Below are positions 1 to 5,127 of a stretch of 12,706 nt of DNA, in pieces. Each line of letters opens with the position of its first letter. Within the stretch, counting starts at the first letter, position 1. Location of the stretch: the NCBI GenBank assembly GCA_937996765.1, contig CALKUG010000111.1, positions 1-12,706 on the forward strand. The letters are read 5' to 3'. Made by a program: the position numbers and the translations under genes. The notes under the pieces were generated by a model that saw only the letters and a list, made by a program, of their open reading frames with translations, did no database searches and was not told the DNA's origin. The DNA is from an uncultured Ignavibacteria bacterium (GTDB lineage Bacteria > Bacteroidota > Ignavibacteria > Ignavibacteriales > Ignavibacteriaceae).

Positions 1-224
1 TCAACTGTTTCAAATTCAGCAGCAGAGGTAATAGGTGTATCTTCCTCAGAGCTCCGGTTATAACCTTTATCTTTTCGTTCTGAATAGTTGGTTTTTACCC
101 TCCCATTTACAATATTCCAAACCTGGTAGTAACTTGTACCTGTTTGTTGGGCGATTTCGGTGTAACCGAGTCCTTCAGCCGAGAGCTTCAAAATCTTTTT
201 CCGTAATCCGATATTAGTTTTCAT
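1..224 (-). CDS. Helix-turn-helix protein, partial (possible phage terminase small subunit)
   Basis: The reading frame opens at ATG 224-222 and runs off the left edge without a stop, giving 74 complete codons. Residues about 5-45 form a homeodomain-like helix-turn-helix: a first helix around IGLRKKILKLS, then GYTEIAQQTGTS as helix-turn, and YYQVWNIVNGRV as the likely DNA-recognition helix. After that the chain becomes charged and Glu/Ser-rich, like a linker. The start overlaps the end of the upstream connector gene by 11 bases, so the two are probably translated from one leftward mRNA. Small terminase subunits commonly begin with such a domain and sit near head-tail connector genes, so this is my preferred role: DNA recognition for packaging. 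A transcriptional regulator or resolvase-type HTH protein is also possible. The missing C-terminus prevents a decision. Confidence 0.6.
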   Translation of the reverse strand, partial: MKTNIGLRKKILKLSAEGLGYTEIAQQTGTSYYQVWNIVNGRVKTNYSERKDKGYNRSSEEDTPITSAAEFETV

Positions 225-654
225 TCAAGTAATCTATTTTGTAAGTAAAATTCAGCACCAGGGTTGTGCTCTGTTTTGATAATTCGAGTACCTCAATGGG
301 TATTAAAGTTTGTTGTAACCGTGTAACACTATTTTTAAGAATGTACTCTTCGCCTACTAATTTTGAAATAACTATAACAGCTTTGTGCATAGCATCTTTA
401 TATGCCTCGAGGGCAGTTTTTGCCTGGGCTAAACGGATTAATACTTTTACGGTAAAGCTGATATTAAATGCATGGCCGGATTCGACCGTATAAGCACCTT
501 CACCGGGTTCGATAAGGACTAAACAAAATGGGGGTATCAAACTCACGGGCTTGAGATCTTCGTCCGCAAAAACTACTTGCTTAATATCAATCCGCTCTTT
601 GATTTCAAATATTCTGTCAATTATTGCTTGTGCAATATCAATGGGGTTGTTCAT
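214..654 (-). CDS. Mu gp37-like / tail terminator-type protein
   Basis: A 146-residue protein. Its pattern is an N-terminal amphipathic helix (IDIAQAIIDRIFEIKERI), then a PPFCLVLIEPGEG strand-turn, then alternating beta strands (FNISFTVKVLIRL), a central helix (LEAYKDAMHKAVIVISKL) and a final strand pair (TTLVLNFTYKIDYL). That helix-strand-helix-strand pattern and size resemble the Mu gp37/tail-completion and tail-terminator proteins, which cap the tail tube at its head-proximal end. The main support is context: its ATG overlaps the stop of the gp36-like gene by four bases (ATGA, 651-654), and in Mu-like phages gp36 is followed by gp37. It is transcribed leftward, away from the capsid and tail genes. 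No catalytic residues are expected. The family assignment rests on pattern and position rather than a diagnostic motif. Confidence 0.55.
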   Translation of the reverse strand: MNNPIDIAQAIIDRIFEIKERIDIKQVVFADEDLKPVSLIPPFCLVLIEPGEGAYTVESGHAFNISFTVKVLIRLAQAKTALEAYKDAMHKAVIVISKLVGEEYILKNSVTRLQQTLIPIEVLELSKQSTTLVLNFTYKIDYLNEN

Positions 655-1025
655 AAGGCCCCTTTTATATTGCTTGTTATAGAGAAAGTTGCACCGGTGG
701 GCTCGGTTGCACCACCAACATTTAACTCTCCGCTTGCAATCAGACTTAGCATTTGCATTGCGTTATCGTACCCGGCTTTAATGCGTGGGTAATCTTTTTC
801 ATTAACGCCGGTGCGCGCTGAGCTGTACCAAACAAAAAGTTGACATGCAATATTTCTTAATACCGGATGTGCAACTGCAGGTGTTGCCGGTATGCTAATT
901 CCGGTATAAGAATTAATGATTGTATCAATCTGAGTAATCAATTCCGCCGACCCCTCCGCTTCACCTATTAAGAAGGATTCTTCCGGGTAAAAACTTTTAA
1001 GAATTTGTTTGTCTATAAAACTCAT
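651..1025 (-). CDS. Mu gp36-like (DUF1320) head-tail connector protein
   Basis: A 124-residue protein. It carries the DUF1320 signature pattern: an N-terminal helix, then ELITQIDTIINSYTG (the 'ID-x-Y' region), a Pro-bearing loop (ISIPATPAVAHP), helix LRNIACQLFVWYSSAR, then YPRIKAGYDNAMQMLSLIASGEL, matching the family's 'RYdeAixxLxxIAxG' ending. In Mu, gp36 and related proteins form part of the neck that joins head and tail. The start at 1025-1023 is preceded on the minus strand by AGGAAA at a good Shine-Dalgarno distance. An almost identical AGGAAA copy lies 11 bases further upstream. The next gene overlaps by ATGA. Its orientation, opposite to scaffold and capsid, is unusual because related phages usually keep these genes co-directional. 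Confidence 0.72.
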   Translation of the reverse strand: MSFIDKQILKSFYPEESFLIGEAEGSAELITQIDTIINSYTGISIPATPAVAHPVLRNIACQLFVWYSSARTGVNEKDYPRIKAGYDNAMQMLSLIASGELNVGGATEPTGATFSITSNIKGAL

Positions 1026-1167
1026 GTGTGTTTCCTATGCGTTTCCTAATAATTAGTTCACGAAAAGTATATCAGATTTTTAACTAAAAATGGTTGAATA
1101 CGCAGACGGCAACTTTGAGCAAATAGGGGTTAGTATGTTTGTATTGAAATTTAAAACAGAGAGTAAA
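1026..1167. promoter_or_regulatory. Divergent intergenic control region
   Basis: This 142-bp gap separates the leftward connector/HTH genes from the rightward scaffold/capsid genes, so promoters for both directions are expected here. On the plus strand TATGTTTG (1134-1141) matches the Bacteroidota -7 consensus TAnnTTTG. A TTTG (1114-1117) lies 16 bases upstream of it, shorter than the usual spacing of about 19-21. This would place a transcript start shortly before the ATG at 1168. On the minus strand the complement of 1062-1069 (TACTTTTC) differs from TAnnTTTG at one base. An 11-bp near-repeat (GTGTTTCCTAT / GCGTTTCCTAA, 1028-1049) provides the ribosome-binding region of the leftward gene. 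The promoter assignments are inferred from motif matching only. Confidence 0.4.
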
Positions 1168-1719
1168 ATGAACTGGCTAAAGAAATTAAAAGAAAATTTG
1201 GCAAAACTTGGGCTTAATGATGAGCAGTTACAAGAAGCTCTAAAAGAAATCCCCAAGGAAGCAGAAACCGGCAATTCTGACAACAATCAAAACAATACAC
1301 AATCCAACAACGATCCCTCGGTTAATCGCTCGCCCGCTGCTACCGGAGGGGGAACACAACAAACCCCTCCGGCTTTTTCAGTTGATCCTGAAAAATTTGA
1401 GTATATGTACAATTCAATGGTAAAAGCAGAAAACGAGCGTAAGGAAAACGAAACCCGGGCTTTAAAAGAAAACGCAGCAAAAAGTGTTGCCGAAGCAATA
1501 AAAGAAGGCCGTTTTACAGAAGCTCAAAAAGATCTGCTTCTTGGCCTGGCCGAAAAAGCCCCCGAAGATTTTTCAAAATTTGTTGCAGCCAATCCGCCAA
1601 GAAAAGAGTTTGTTGGTGGTGATAAAAAAGATAACCAAACACCGGCAGTAACCGGCAACCCTTTATTCAACAAGATAGTTGAATTTGCCGGAATACAGCA
1701 AACCGGACAAAAAAACTAA
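1168..1719 (+). CDS. Mu Z-like capsid scaffold protein
   Basis: A 183-residue, highly charged and low-complexity protein. Residues 1-35 form a helix beginning MNWLKKLKENLAKLG. Residues about 36-75 are an Asn/Gln/Ser/Thr-rich linker, and about 85-130 a Lys/Glu/Ala-rich helix. The segment EGRFTEAQKDLLLGLAEK followed by PEDFSKFV resembles the C-terminal part of Mu gpI-like proteins (pattern G-[KR]-x-x-x-A-Q-[KR]-D, then LA-x-x-x-P-x-x-F). In Mu that part is also made separately as the scaffold gpZ. No protease domain is present. The gene sits immediately before the major capsid gene, as scaffolds do. I chose ATG 1168 over the in-frame ATG at 1090 because the extra 26 residues look non-native, a candidate -7 promoter element lies between the two, and AGAGAG precedes 1168. 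A terminator-like hairpin (1343-1378) lies within the linker codons. Confidence 0.7.
   Translation: MNWLKKLKENLAKLGLNDEQLQEALKEIPKEAETGNSDNNQNNTQSNNDPSVNRSPAATGGGTQQTPPAFSVDPEKFEYMYNSMVKAENERKENETRALKENAAKSVAEAIKEGRFTEAQKDLLLGLAEKAPEDFSKFVAANPPRKEFVGGDKKDNQTPAVTGNPLFNKIVEFAGIQQTGQKN
1343..1378 (+). terminator. Terminator-like GC hairpin inside the scaffold gene
   Basis: CCGGAGGGG (1343-1351) pairs perfectly with CCCCTCCGG (1364-1372). The loop is 12 bases, and CTTTTTC follows directly (1373-1379). This is the form of a Rho-independent terminator, but it lies in frame within the scaffold coding sequence, in the low-complexity linker. It could attenuate transcription, cause pausing or simply shape the mRNA. 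The stem and T-run are seen directly; termination activity is inferred. Confidence 0.5.
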
Positions 1720-1763
1720 AAGAATTTTTACACATTAATTGCAAACTTAATACAGGATAAAAA

Positions 1764-2723
1764 ATGAATATCGCACAAATCAGCGCCGGACTTGATGTAA
1801 AAGCCGCCAAAATTCTCAGCATTTTATTGCCAATTTACAATTTCATCCGCATGGCGGAGTTTAGAAAAAACACTTATCAGTACATCCATGATGCCGATAA
1901 GAGCACATTTACCAACAGTGCAGCACGCGCTTTGAACGGCCCTGCTGTGCGTGATGCCCAGGCACCTAACAAGTTATTGAAAGCTCTGGCTTTGTACTCG
2001 CGCGAAATAAGCGTTGATAAGGCAGTGCTTAGCGATCTTAACGTTAACCCTGACCCTTCAAATCTTAATTCATTTTACGACAACCAACTCAACTCTCTGT
2101 GCGACAAGATAATGGTGGAAGTGCAAAACGATATGGTTGCCGGCACGGGAGCTTCTAATAAGATGCTCGGCTTGCTGAATATAATTAAAGATGCCGATGC
2201 AGCAGGCCAAACAGACGGCCTACTCGGCTATGAGAATGCAGAGCTTGCAGCTCGTAACAAACGCCTTACCCTTTCACTATCAGATGTTGATGACCAAAAT
2301 CAACTCGTAGAAGAAATTTCACTTGCTAAAGCTATGGTTCCCGGGGCAAACTTAATTGTTGCAGGTGAATCAATGGCAGCACGCTTAACCACTATTGCAC
2401 GTAGGCAAAATGCCCAGGCAGATGGAATTGATTCATTTGGCCAGCAGGTAGCAGTCTTTGATAGAACCCCTATTGCAGTAGTGCCTGATGCCGTGCTCGG
2501 ATTCAGTATGAACTCGGGTGCGGAGACCAATACCTCAAGCATTTTTGTCCTCCGTAACGCAGAATATCAAGGTGTATGCTTCTCTACCAACTCAGGATTA
2601 CAATTCAAGGATTTTGATCAGGTTGAAAGTACGGTAGCAGGTGTTGCACATTTCTCGTTCAACTTAAACACCACAGTAGAAAAGCTCAATGCTATCTACA
2701 GAATTTCAGGCATCAAACGTTAA
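1764..2723 (+). CDS. Major capsid protein (HK97-fold type)
   Basis: A 319-residue protein of typical capsid length. The N-terminal 50 residues are helical and basic. The central part contains NDMVAGTGASNKMLGLLN, like the 'GtG...GiLn' loop of many HK97-fold capsid proteins. A P-domain-like helix follows (LVEEISLAKAMVPGANLIV), and the last 60 residues show the common ending of a 'lrnaeyqGv...' strand, a polar loop and a final beta segment ending in YRISGIKR. The ATG follows AGGATAAAAA and comes shortly after the scaffold stop. It lacks an obvious N-terminal scaffold-like delta domain, which fits a separate scaffold gene. With a Mu-like scaffold upstream, a distant relation to Mu gpT is possible, but I see no gpT-specific motif. 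It is the main shell protein of the head; which capsid subfamily is not settled. Confidence 0.78.
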   Translation: MNIAQISAGLDVKAAKILSILLPIYNFIRMAEFRKNTYQYIHDADKSTFTNSAARALNGPAVRDAQAPNKLLKALALYSREISVDKAVLSDLNVNPDPSNLNSFYDNQLNSLCDKIMVEVQNDMVAGTGASNKMLGLLNIIKDADAAGQTDGLLGYENAELAARNKRLTLSLSDVDDQNQLVEEISLAKAMVPGANLIVAGESMAARLTTIARRQNAQADGIDSFGQQVAVFDRTPIAVVPDAVLGFSMNSGAETNTSSIFVLRNAEYQGVCFSTNSGLQFKDFDQVESTVAGVAHFSFNLNTTVEKLNAIYRISGIKR

Positions 2724-2743
2724 GTTAAAATAATAGAGGTTAA

Positions 2744-2764
2744 GGGGCAGTGCTACACTGCCCC
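2744..2764 (+). terminator. Perfect 9-bp stem-loop after the capsid gene
   Basis: GGGGCAGTG (2744-2752), loop CTA, then CACTGCCCC (2756-2764): a perfect 9-bp stem with a three-base loop, 20 bases past the capsid stop and seven bases before the next ATG. There is no T-run after it, so it is not a classic terminator. It could stabilise the 3' end of capsid mRNA, act as a processing or partial termination site, or occlude the ribosome-binding region of the next gene. Such an element would help keep capsid expression above that of the lysis genes. The role is inferred. Confidence 0.6.
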
Positions 2765-2771
2765 AATAGTT

Positions 2772-3080
2772 ATGAAAGAGCTAAAAGATGATTTTATGTG
2801 GGTTATAGGATTACTAATCGCTTCGGTTGGCTTCTTTCTTACACGCACTTACAATAAGATAACAGGCAACGATGAAAAGGTTACAAAAATTCAGATTCTT
2901 TTAGCGCAACACGAAGAACGCTTAAATGAGAACGAAAAAGAGCATAACAGCTTTAATGGCCAACTGCACAAACAAAGTGAACAAATTGAAGAGTTAAAAA
3001 ATATTACTGTTAAAGGTCAAATGGACATGCTTAAAGCGATGAAGGATATGGAAATAAAGTTAATTCAGAGAACTGAGTAA
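2772..3080 (+). CDS. Small membrane protein with coiled coil (lysis-cassette member, function unknown)
   Basis: A 102-residue protein with one predicted membrane span (MWVIGLLIASVGFFL, about residues 9-24). A basic stretch follows, then a long Glu/Lys/Gln-rich helical region (about 38-100) with coiled-coil character (ILLAQHEERLNENEKEHNSF and IEELKNITV). Its stop overlaps the ATG of the holin-like gene by one base, so the two are translationally coupled. One-span proteins with coiled coils next to endolysins are often holin accessory proteins, antiholins or hemolysin XhlA-like proteins; XhlA-type proteins have the coiled coil before the span, whereas here it comes after. The start at 2772 has no clear Shine-Dalgarno sequence and lies just behind the 2744-2764 hairpin. 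The internal ATG at 2796 would leave the span almost intact and cannot be excluded. Confidence 0.6.
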   Translation: MKELKDDFMWVIGLLIASVGFFLTRTYNKITGNDEKVTKIQILLAQHEERLNENEKEHNSFNGQLHKQSEQIEELKNITVKGQMDMLKAMKDMEIKLIQRTE

Positions 3081-3262
3081 TGAAAAAATCATTAAAAAAT
3101 ATTTATAACAGCATAGTGAAAGCACCTAATACCAGTGCCGCAGGTATAGTGGCATTGGTTGCTTTATTTGTGCCCGTGCCGGACGAAGTAAAATTAAACG
3201 TTATTACTTTTTCGGTTTTTCTCATTGGCATACTTGGCGGAGATTTTAAAAATGACAATTAG
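3080..3262 (+). CDS. Holin-like small membrane protein
   Basis: A 60-residue protein with a basic N-terminus (MKKSLKNIYNSIVK). Two short hydrophobic stretches follow (AAGIVALVALFVPVP and VITFSVFLIGILGG), separated by a short charged turn (DEVKLN), and the end is polar (DFKNDN). Size, topology and position immediately upstream of an endolysin fit a holin, the protein that opens the inner membrane so the endolysin can reach the cell wall. It starts at the overlap TAATG with the preceding gene, and its last codons overlap the endolysin start by 11 bases. The segments are short, so a pinholin-like or one-hairpin arrangement is possible. There is no family motif; the call rests on topology and context. 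Confidence 0.6.
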   Translation: MKKSLKNIYNSIVKAPNTSAAGIVALVALFVPVPDEVKLNVITFSVFLIGILGGDFKNDN

Positions 3263-3686
3263 CAAATCCGGTATTTCACTCATTAAACAATTTGAAGGTT
3301 TTCGCGCAAAGGCTTATCGTTGCTCTGCCGGTGTGCTTACCATAGGTTACGGCCATACATTAGATGTCAACGTAAATGATACTGTAACTGAAGAGCGTGC
3401 AACACAATTTTTGGAAATGGATTTAAGGCATGCGCAAGATACCGTAGAAGTATTAGTTACACAAAATCTTTCACAAGCCCAGTATGATGCGCTTGTGAGT
3501 TTTGTGTTTAACGTGGGAAGCGGAAATTTTAGAAAAAGTACTATGCTTAAAAAAATCAACCAGGGCGACTTTGCCGGTGCCTCCGGAGAGTTTATGCGCT
3601 GGACAAAAGCCAAAGGAAAAGAGCTACCGGGTTTGGTTAAGCGCAGGGCTGCAGAAAAAAAATTATTTGACGGAGCAAAAGCATGA
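3252..3686 (+). CDS. Endolysin, T4-type lysozyme (GH24)
   Basis: A 144-residue lysozyme that cleaves the MurNAc-GlcNAc bond of peptidoglycan. The active-site region is clear: FEGF with catalytic Glu15, then AYRCSAGVLTIGYGHT with Cys24, Thr30 and the family GYGHT motif. The 9- and 6-residue spacings equal those of T4 lysozyme Glu11-Asp20-Thr26. The catalytic Asp is replaced by Cys, a recurrent variant in phage lysozymes. Further family landmarks are QAQYDALVSFVFNVG-type text (here LSQAQYDALVSFVFNVGSG) and the C-terminal GLVKRRAAE motif. No signal or SAR anchor is visible, so export should depend on the holin. I start at 3252 (MTISKSG), not at the upstream in-frame ATG at 3225, because family members begin close to the 'GisLIKqFEGf' segment. 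It overlaps the holin-like gene by 11 bases and the next gene by ATGA. Confidence 0.93.
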   Translation: MTISKSGISLIKQFEGFRAKAYRCSAGVLTIGYGHTLDVNVNDTVTEERATQFLEMDLRHAQDTVEVLVTQNLSQAQYDALVSFVFNVGSGNFRKSTMLKKINQGDFAGASGEFMRWTKAKGKELPGLVKRRAAEKKLFDGAKA

Positions 3687-4171
3687 CAAATACTTTGCTT
3701 TCTTTGGTATTGGGCTTTGTGCTCGGCTTTTTGCTTTGCACCGTCCTTTTCCCACAAAAAGAAGTGCAGGTATATAAAAACATGCGCCAAACAGTGATTG
3801 AAACAAAAACAGATACTGTTGTTGTGGAAGTACCTGTGTTATCAAGTGCGCAATTGGTTATAAAGCCTGTAAAATCATCAGAAAGATCTATAATTGATAC
3901 AACAATAGCATTTGGCGAGGTTGAAACACGTTTGCAATTAACTACACACCCGGCAATAGATTCAATAAAGATACAAGTTGATGTGTTATCAAAAGACAAA
4001 ATAATTACTGTAACTGACACCATATATATCACACAAATTGACAGTGTTTTTCTTCCAGGTAACGGAGTTATATCCGGTCAATCGGTAAATGAGCAACCTT
4101 GGTATGACAGTTTTGAAGTTGGAGCTTTAGCTGCTTCAGCAATTTTAGTAGCAATTTTTTACATTAAATAG
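3683..4171 (+). CDS. Two-anchor envelope protein downstream of the endolysin; candidate spanin
   Basis: A 162-residue protein with an N-terminal hydrophobic signal/anchor (residues about 5-22, containing Cys19). A central region rich in Val, Ile, Thr and Asp follows, predicted as beta strands (TKTDTVVVEVPV, KDKIITVTDTIYITQ). The C-terminal hydrophobic span is GALAASAILVAIFYIK at the very end. The start has a good GGAG site in the endolysin tail and overlaps it by ATGA. Gram-negative phages place spanins, which disrupt the outer membrane, directly after the endolysin. A lipid-modified N-terminus plus a C-terminal membrane span and a beta-rich middle is the layout of unimolecular spanins such as T1 gp11. 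The lipobox here (FLLC) lacks the small residue usually found before Cys, so lipidation is doubtful. An alternative is a two-span membrane protein of other lysis function. Confidence 0.5.
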   Translation: MTNTLLSLVLGFVLGFLLCTVLFPQKEVQVYKNMRQTVIETKTDTVVVEVPVLSSAQLVIKPVKSSERSIIDTTIAFGEVETRLQLTTHPAIDSIKIQVDVLSKDKIITVTDTIYITQIDSVFLPGNGVISGQSVNEQPWYDSFEVGALAASAILVAIFYIK

Positions 4172-4182
4172 GAACAAGCATT

Positions 4183-5115
4183 ATGAGCATGGGAATTAGA
4201 AGAGGCGTAATCTTAGAAGCTGATTATTTAACCGGAAGTGAGCCATCGGCTTTAATCAACCTGGCTAACAGAAAAAGCAGCAGCTTTGCCATTGAAGATC
4301 AAACGGTTACTCTTGCGAACGGCCAACAGATCCCAAACATGGTTAAACACTCCATTGAAGCAGAAATCTCAAAGGTTGGTGTTAATATTCTTCCAAAGAT
4401 TCATTACTTAGTAACAGAATCCGGTTATGTAGCTGCGGAGATTATCGGTGATAGAAAAAAATTTAGCCCTGTGCAATACGATGGTGTTTTTAGATATTTT
4501 GGCAGTAACATGTTGGGATTCAACTTCGAGTACAACATCAACGACCGTGAAGTATTTACTAAACTTACCGCAAGCAGAATTTTTGACAAAACAGAACACA
4601 AATCTTTAGTGGATTACGCGCAAGTGGATGACATTGAAGCTTTTTCTGTAGCACCACAAAATGCACTTGCCGAACGACCGGAAGAGCTCTCTCTGTTCCA
4701 TGGCTTTGGTTTCGACTATTTGAAAATTAATGATAGCTTGTTTTTTGAGAAAGTAAACAAAAAGAATTTTTCTTTGAAGATTACCGGTAAGAGCACAAAA
4801 AACATGTACGAAATGGATAAGGTAGAGCGTTACACATACGAACTCAATGTTACATTGGTGAATGTTTCCAAAGAAAAACTTAAAGAAGCTTATGAATTCA
4901 CATCATTGGCACCTAAAGTAGAGCTCTCAATTAAGGGGGTAACCGGCTACTTAGAAAAACATATCTTCGATCAAGGTGTACTTGCTCTTGCGCGTGATAG
5001 CAAAATTGCCGAAGAGGAAAACACATTAGCGCTAAAATTCACCGGTTCAATACCTGTTAATATGTTAGAGCTCATTGTTGCAGGTAACAATTTAGTTGCA
5101 AACCATCATTTATAA
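4183..5115 (+). CDS. Probable major tail tube protein with two tube-like domains
   Basis: A 310-residue, beta-rich protein at the head of the tail module, 11 bases after the lysis cassette; AGGA lies about nine bases before the ATG. The two halves look alike in strand order. Residues about 35-150 contain VKHSIEAEISKV, a helix, YVAAEIIG and later FNFEYNINDREVFTKLTA. Residues about 170-300 contain YTYELNVTLVNVSKEKLKEA, KVELSIKG and TLALKFTGSIPV. Each half is about the size of one tail-tube domain (beta barrel plus helix), so this may be a fused double-domain tube subunit, as in T5 pb6, where trimers replace hexamers. Gene order (tube, then chaperones, then tape measure) supports this. I see no sheath gene nearby, which points to a non-contractile tail. 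The duplication is judged by eye. Confidence 0.5.
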   Translation: MSMGIRRGVILEADYLTGSEPSALINLANRKSSSFAIEDQTVTLANGQQIPNMVKHSIEAEISKVGVNILPKIHYLVTESGYVAAEIIGDRKKFSPVQYDGVFRYFGSNMLGFNFEYNINDREVFTKLTASRIFDKTEHKSLVDYAQVDDIEAFSVAPQNALAERPEELSLFHGFGFDYLKINDSLFFEKVNKKNFSLKITGKSTKNMYEMDKVERYTYELNVTLVNVSKEKLKEAYEFTSLAPKVELSIKGVTGYLEKHIFDQGVLALARDSKIAEEENTLALKFTGSIPVNMLELIVAGNNLVANHHL

Positions 5116-5127
5116 GAGGATTTAATT

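Noticed and set aside
1..224. Transposase or IS remnant at the left edge based on the HTH domain
   Set aside because: No catalytic domain or inverted repeats are visible, and overlap with connector genes points to a phage operon member.
1090..1167. Upstream in-frame ATG extending the scaffold gene by 26 codons
   Set aside because: The added residues look unlike a scaffold N-terminus, a candidate promoter element lies inside them, and ATG 1168 has AGAGAG before it.
3225..3251. Upstream start for the endolysin
   Set aside because: It would add nine residues without counterpart in GH24 lysozymes and lie wholly within the holin-like gene; 3252 fits the family start.
3347..4032. Several long minus-strand frames opposite endolysin and spanin-like genes
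   Set aside because: They are opposite well-supported genes, are Cys/Phe/Ser-rich and show no domain or ribosome-binding site; they are shadows.
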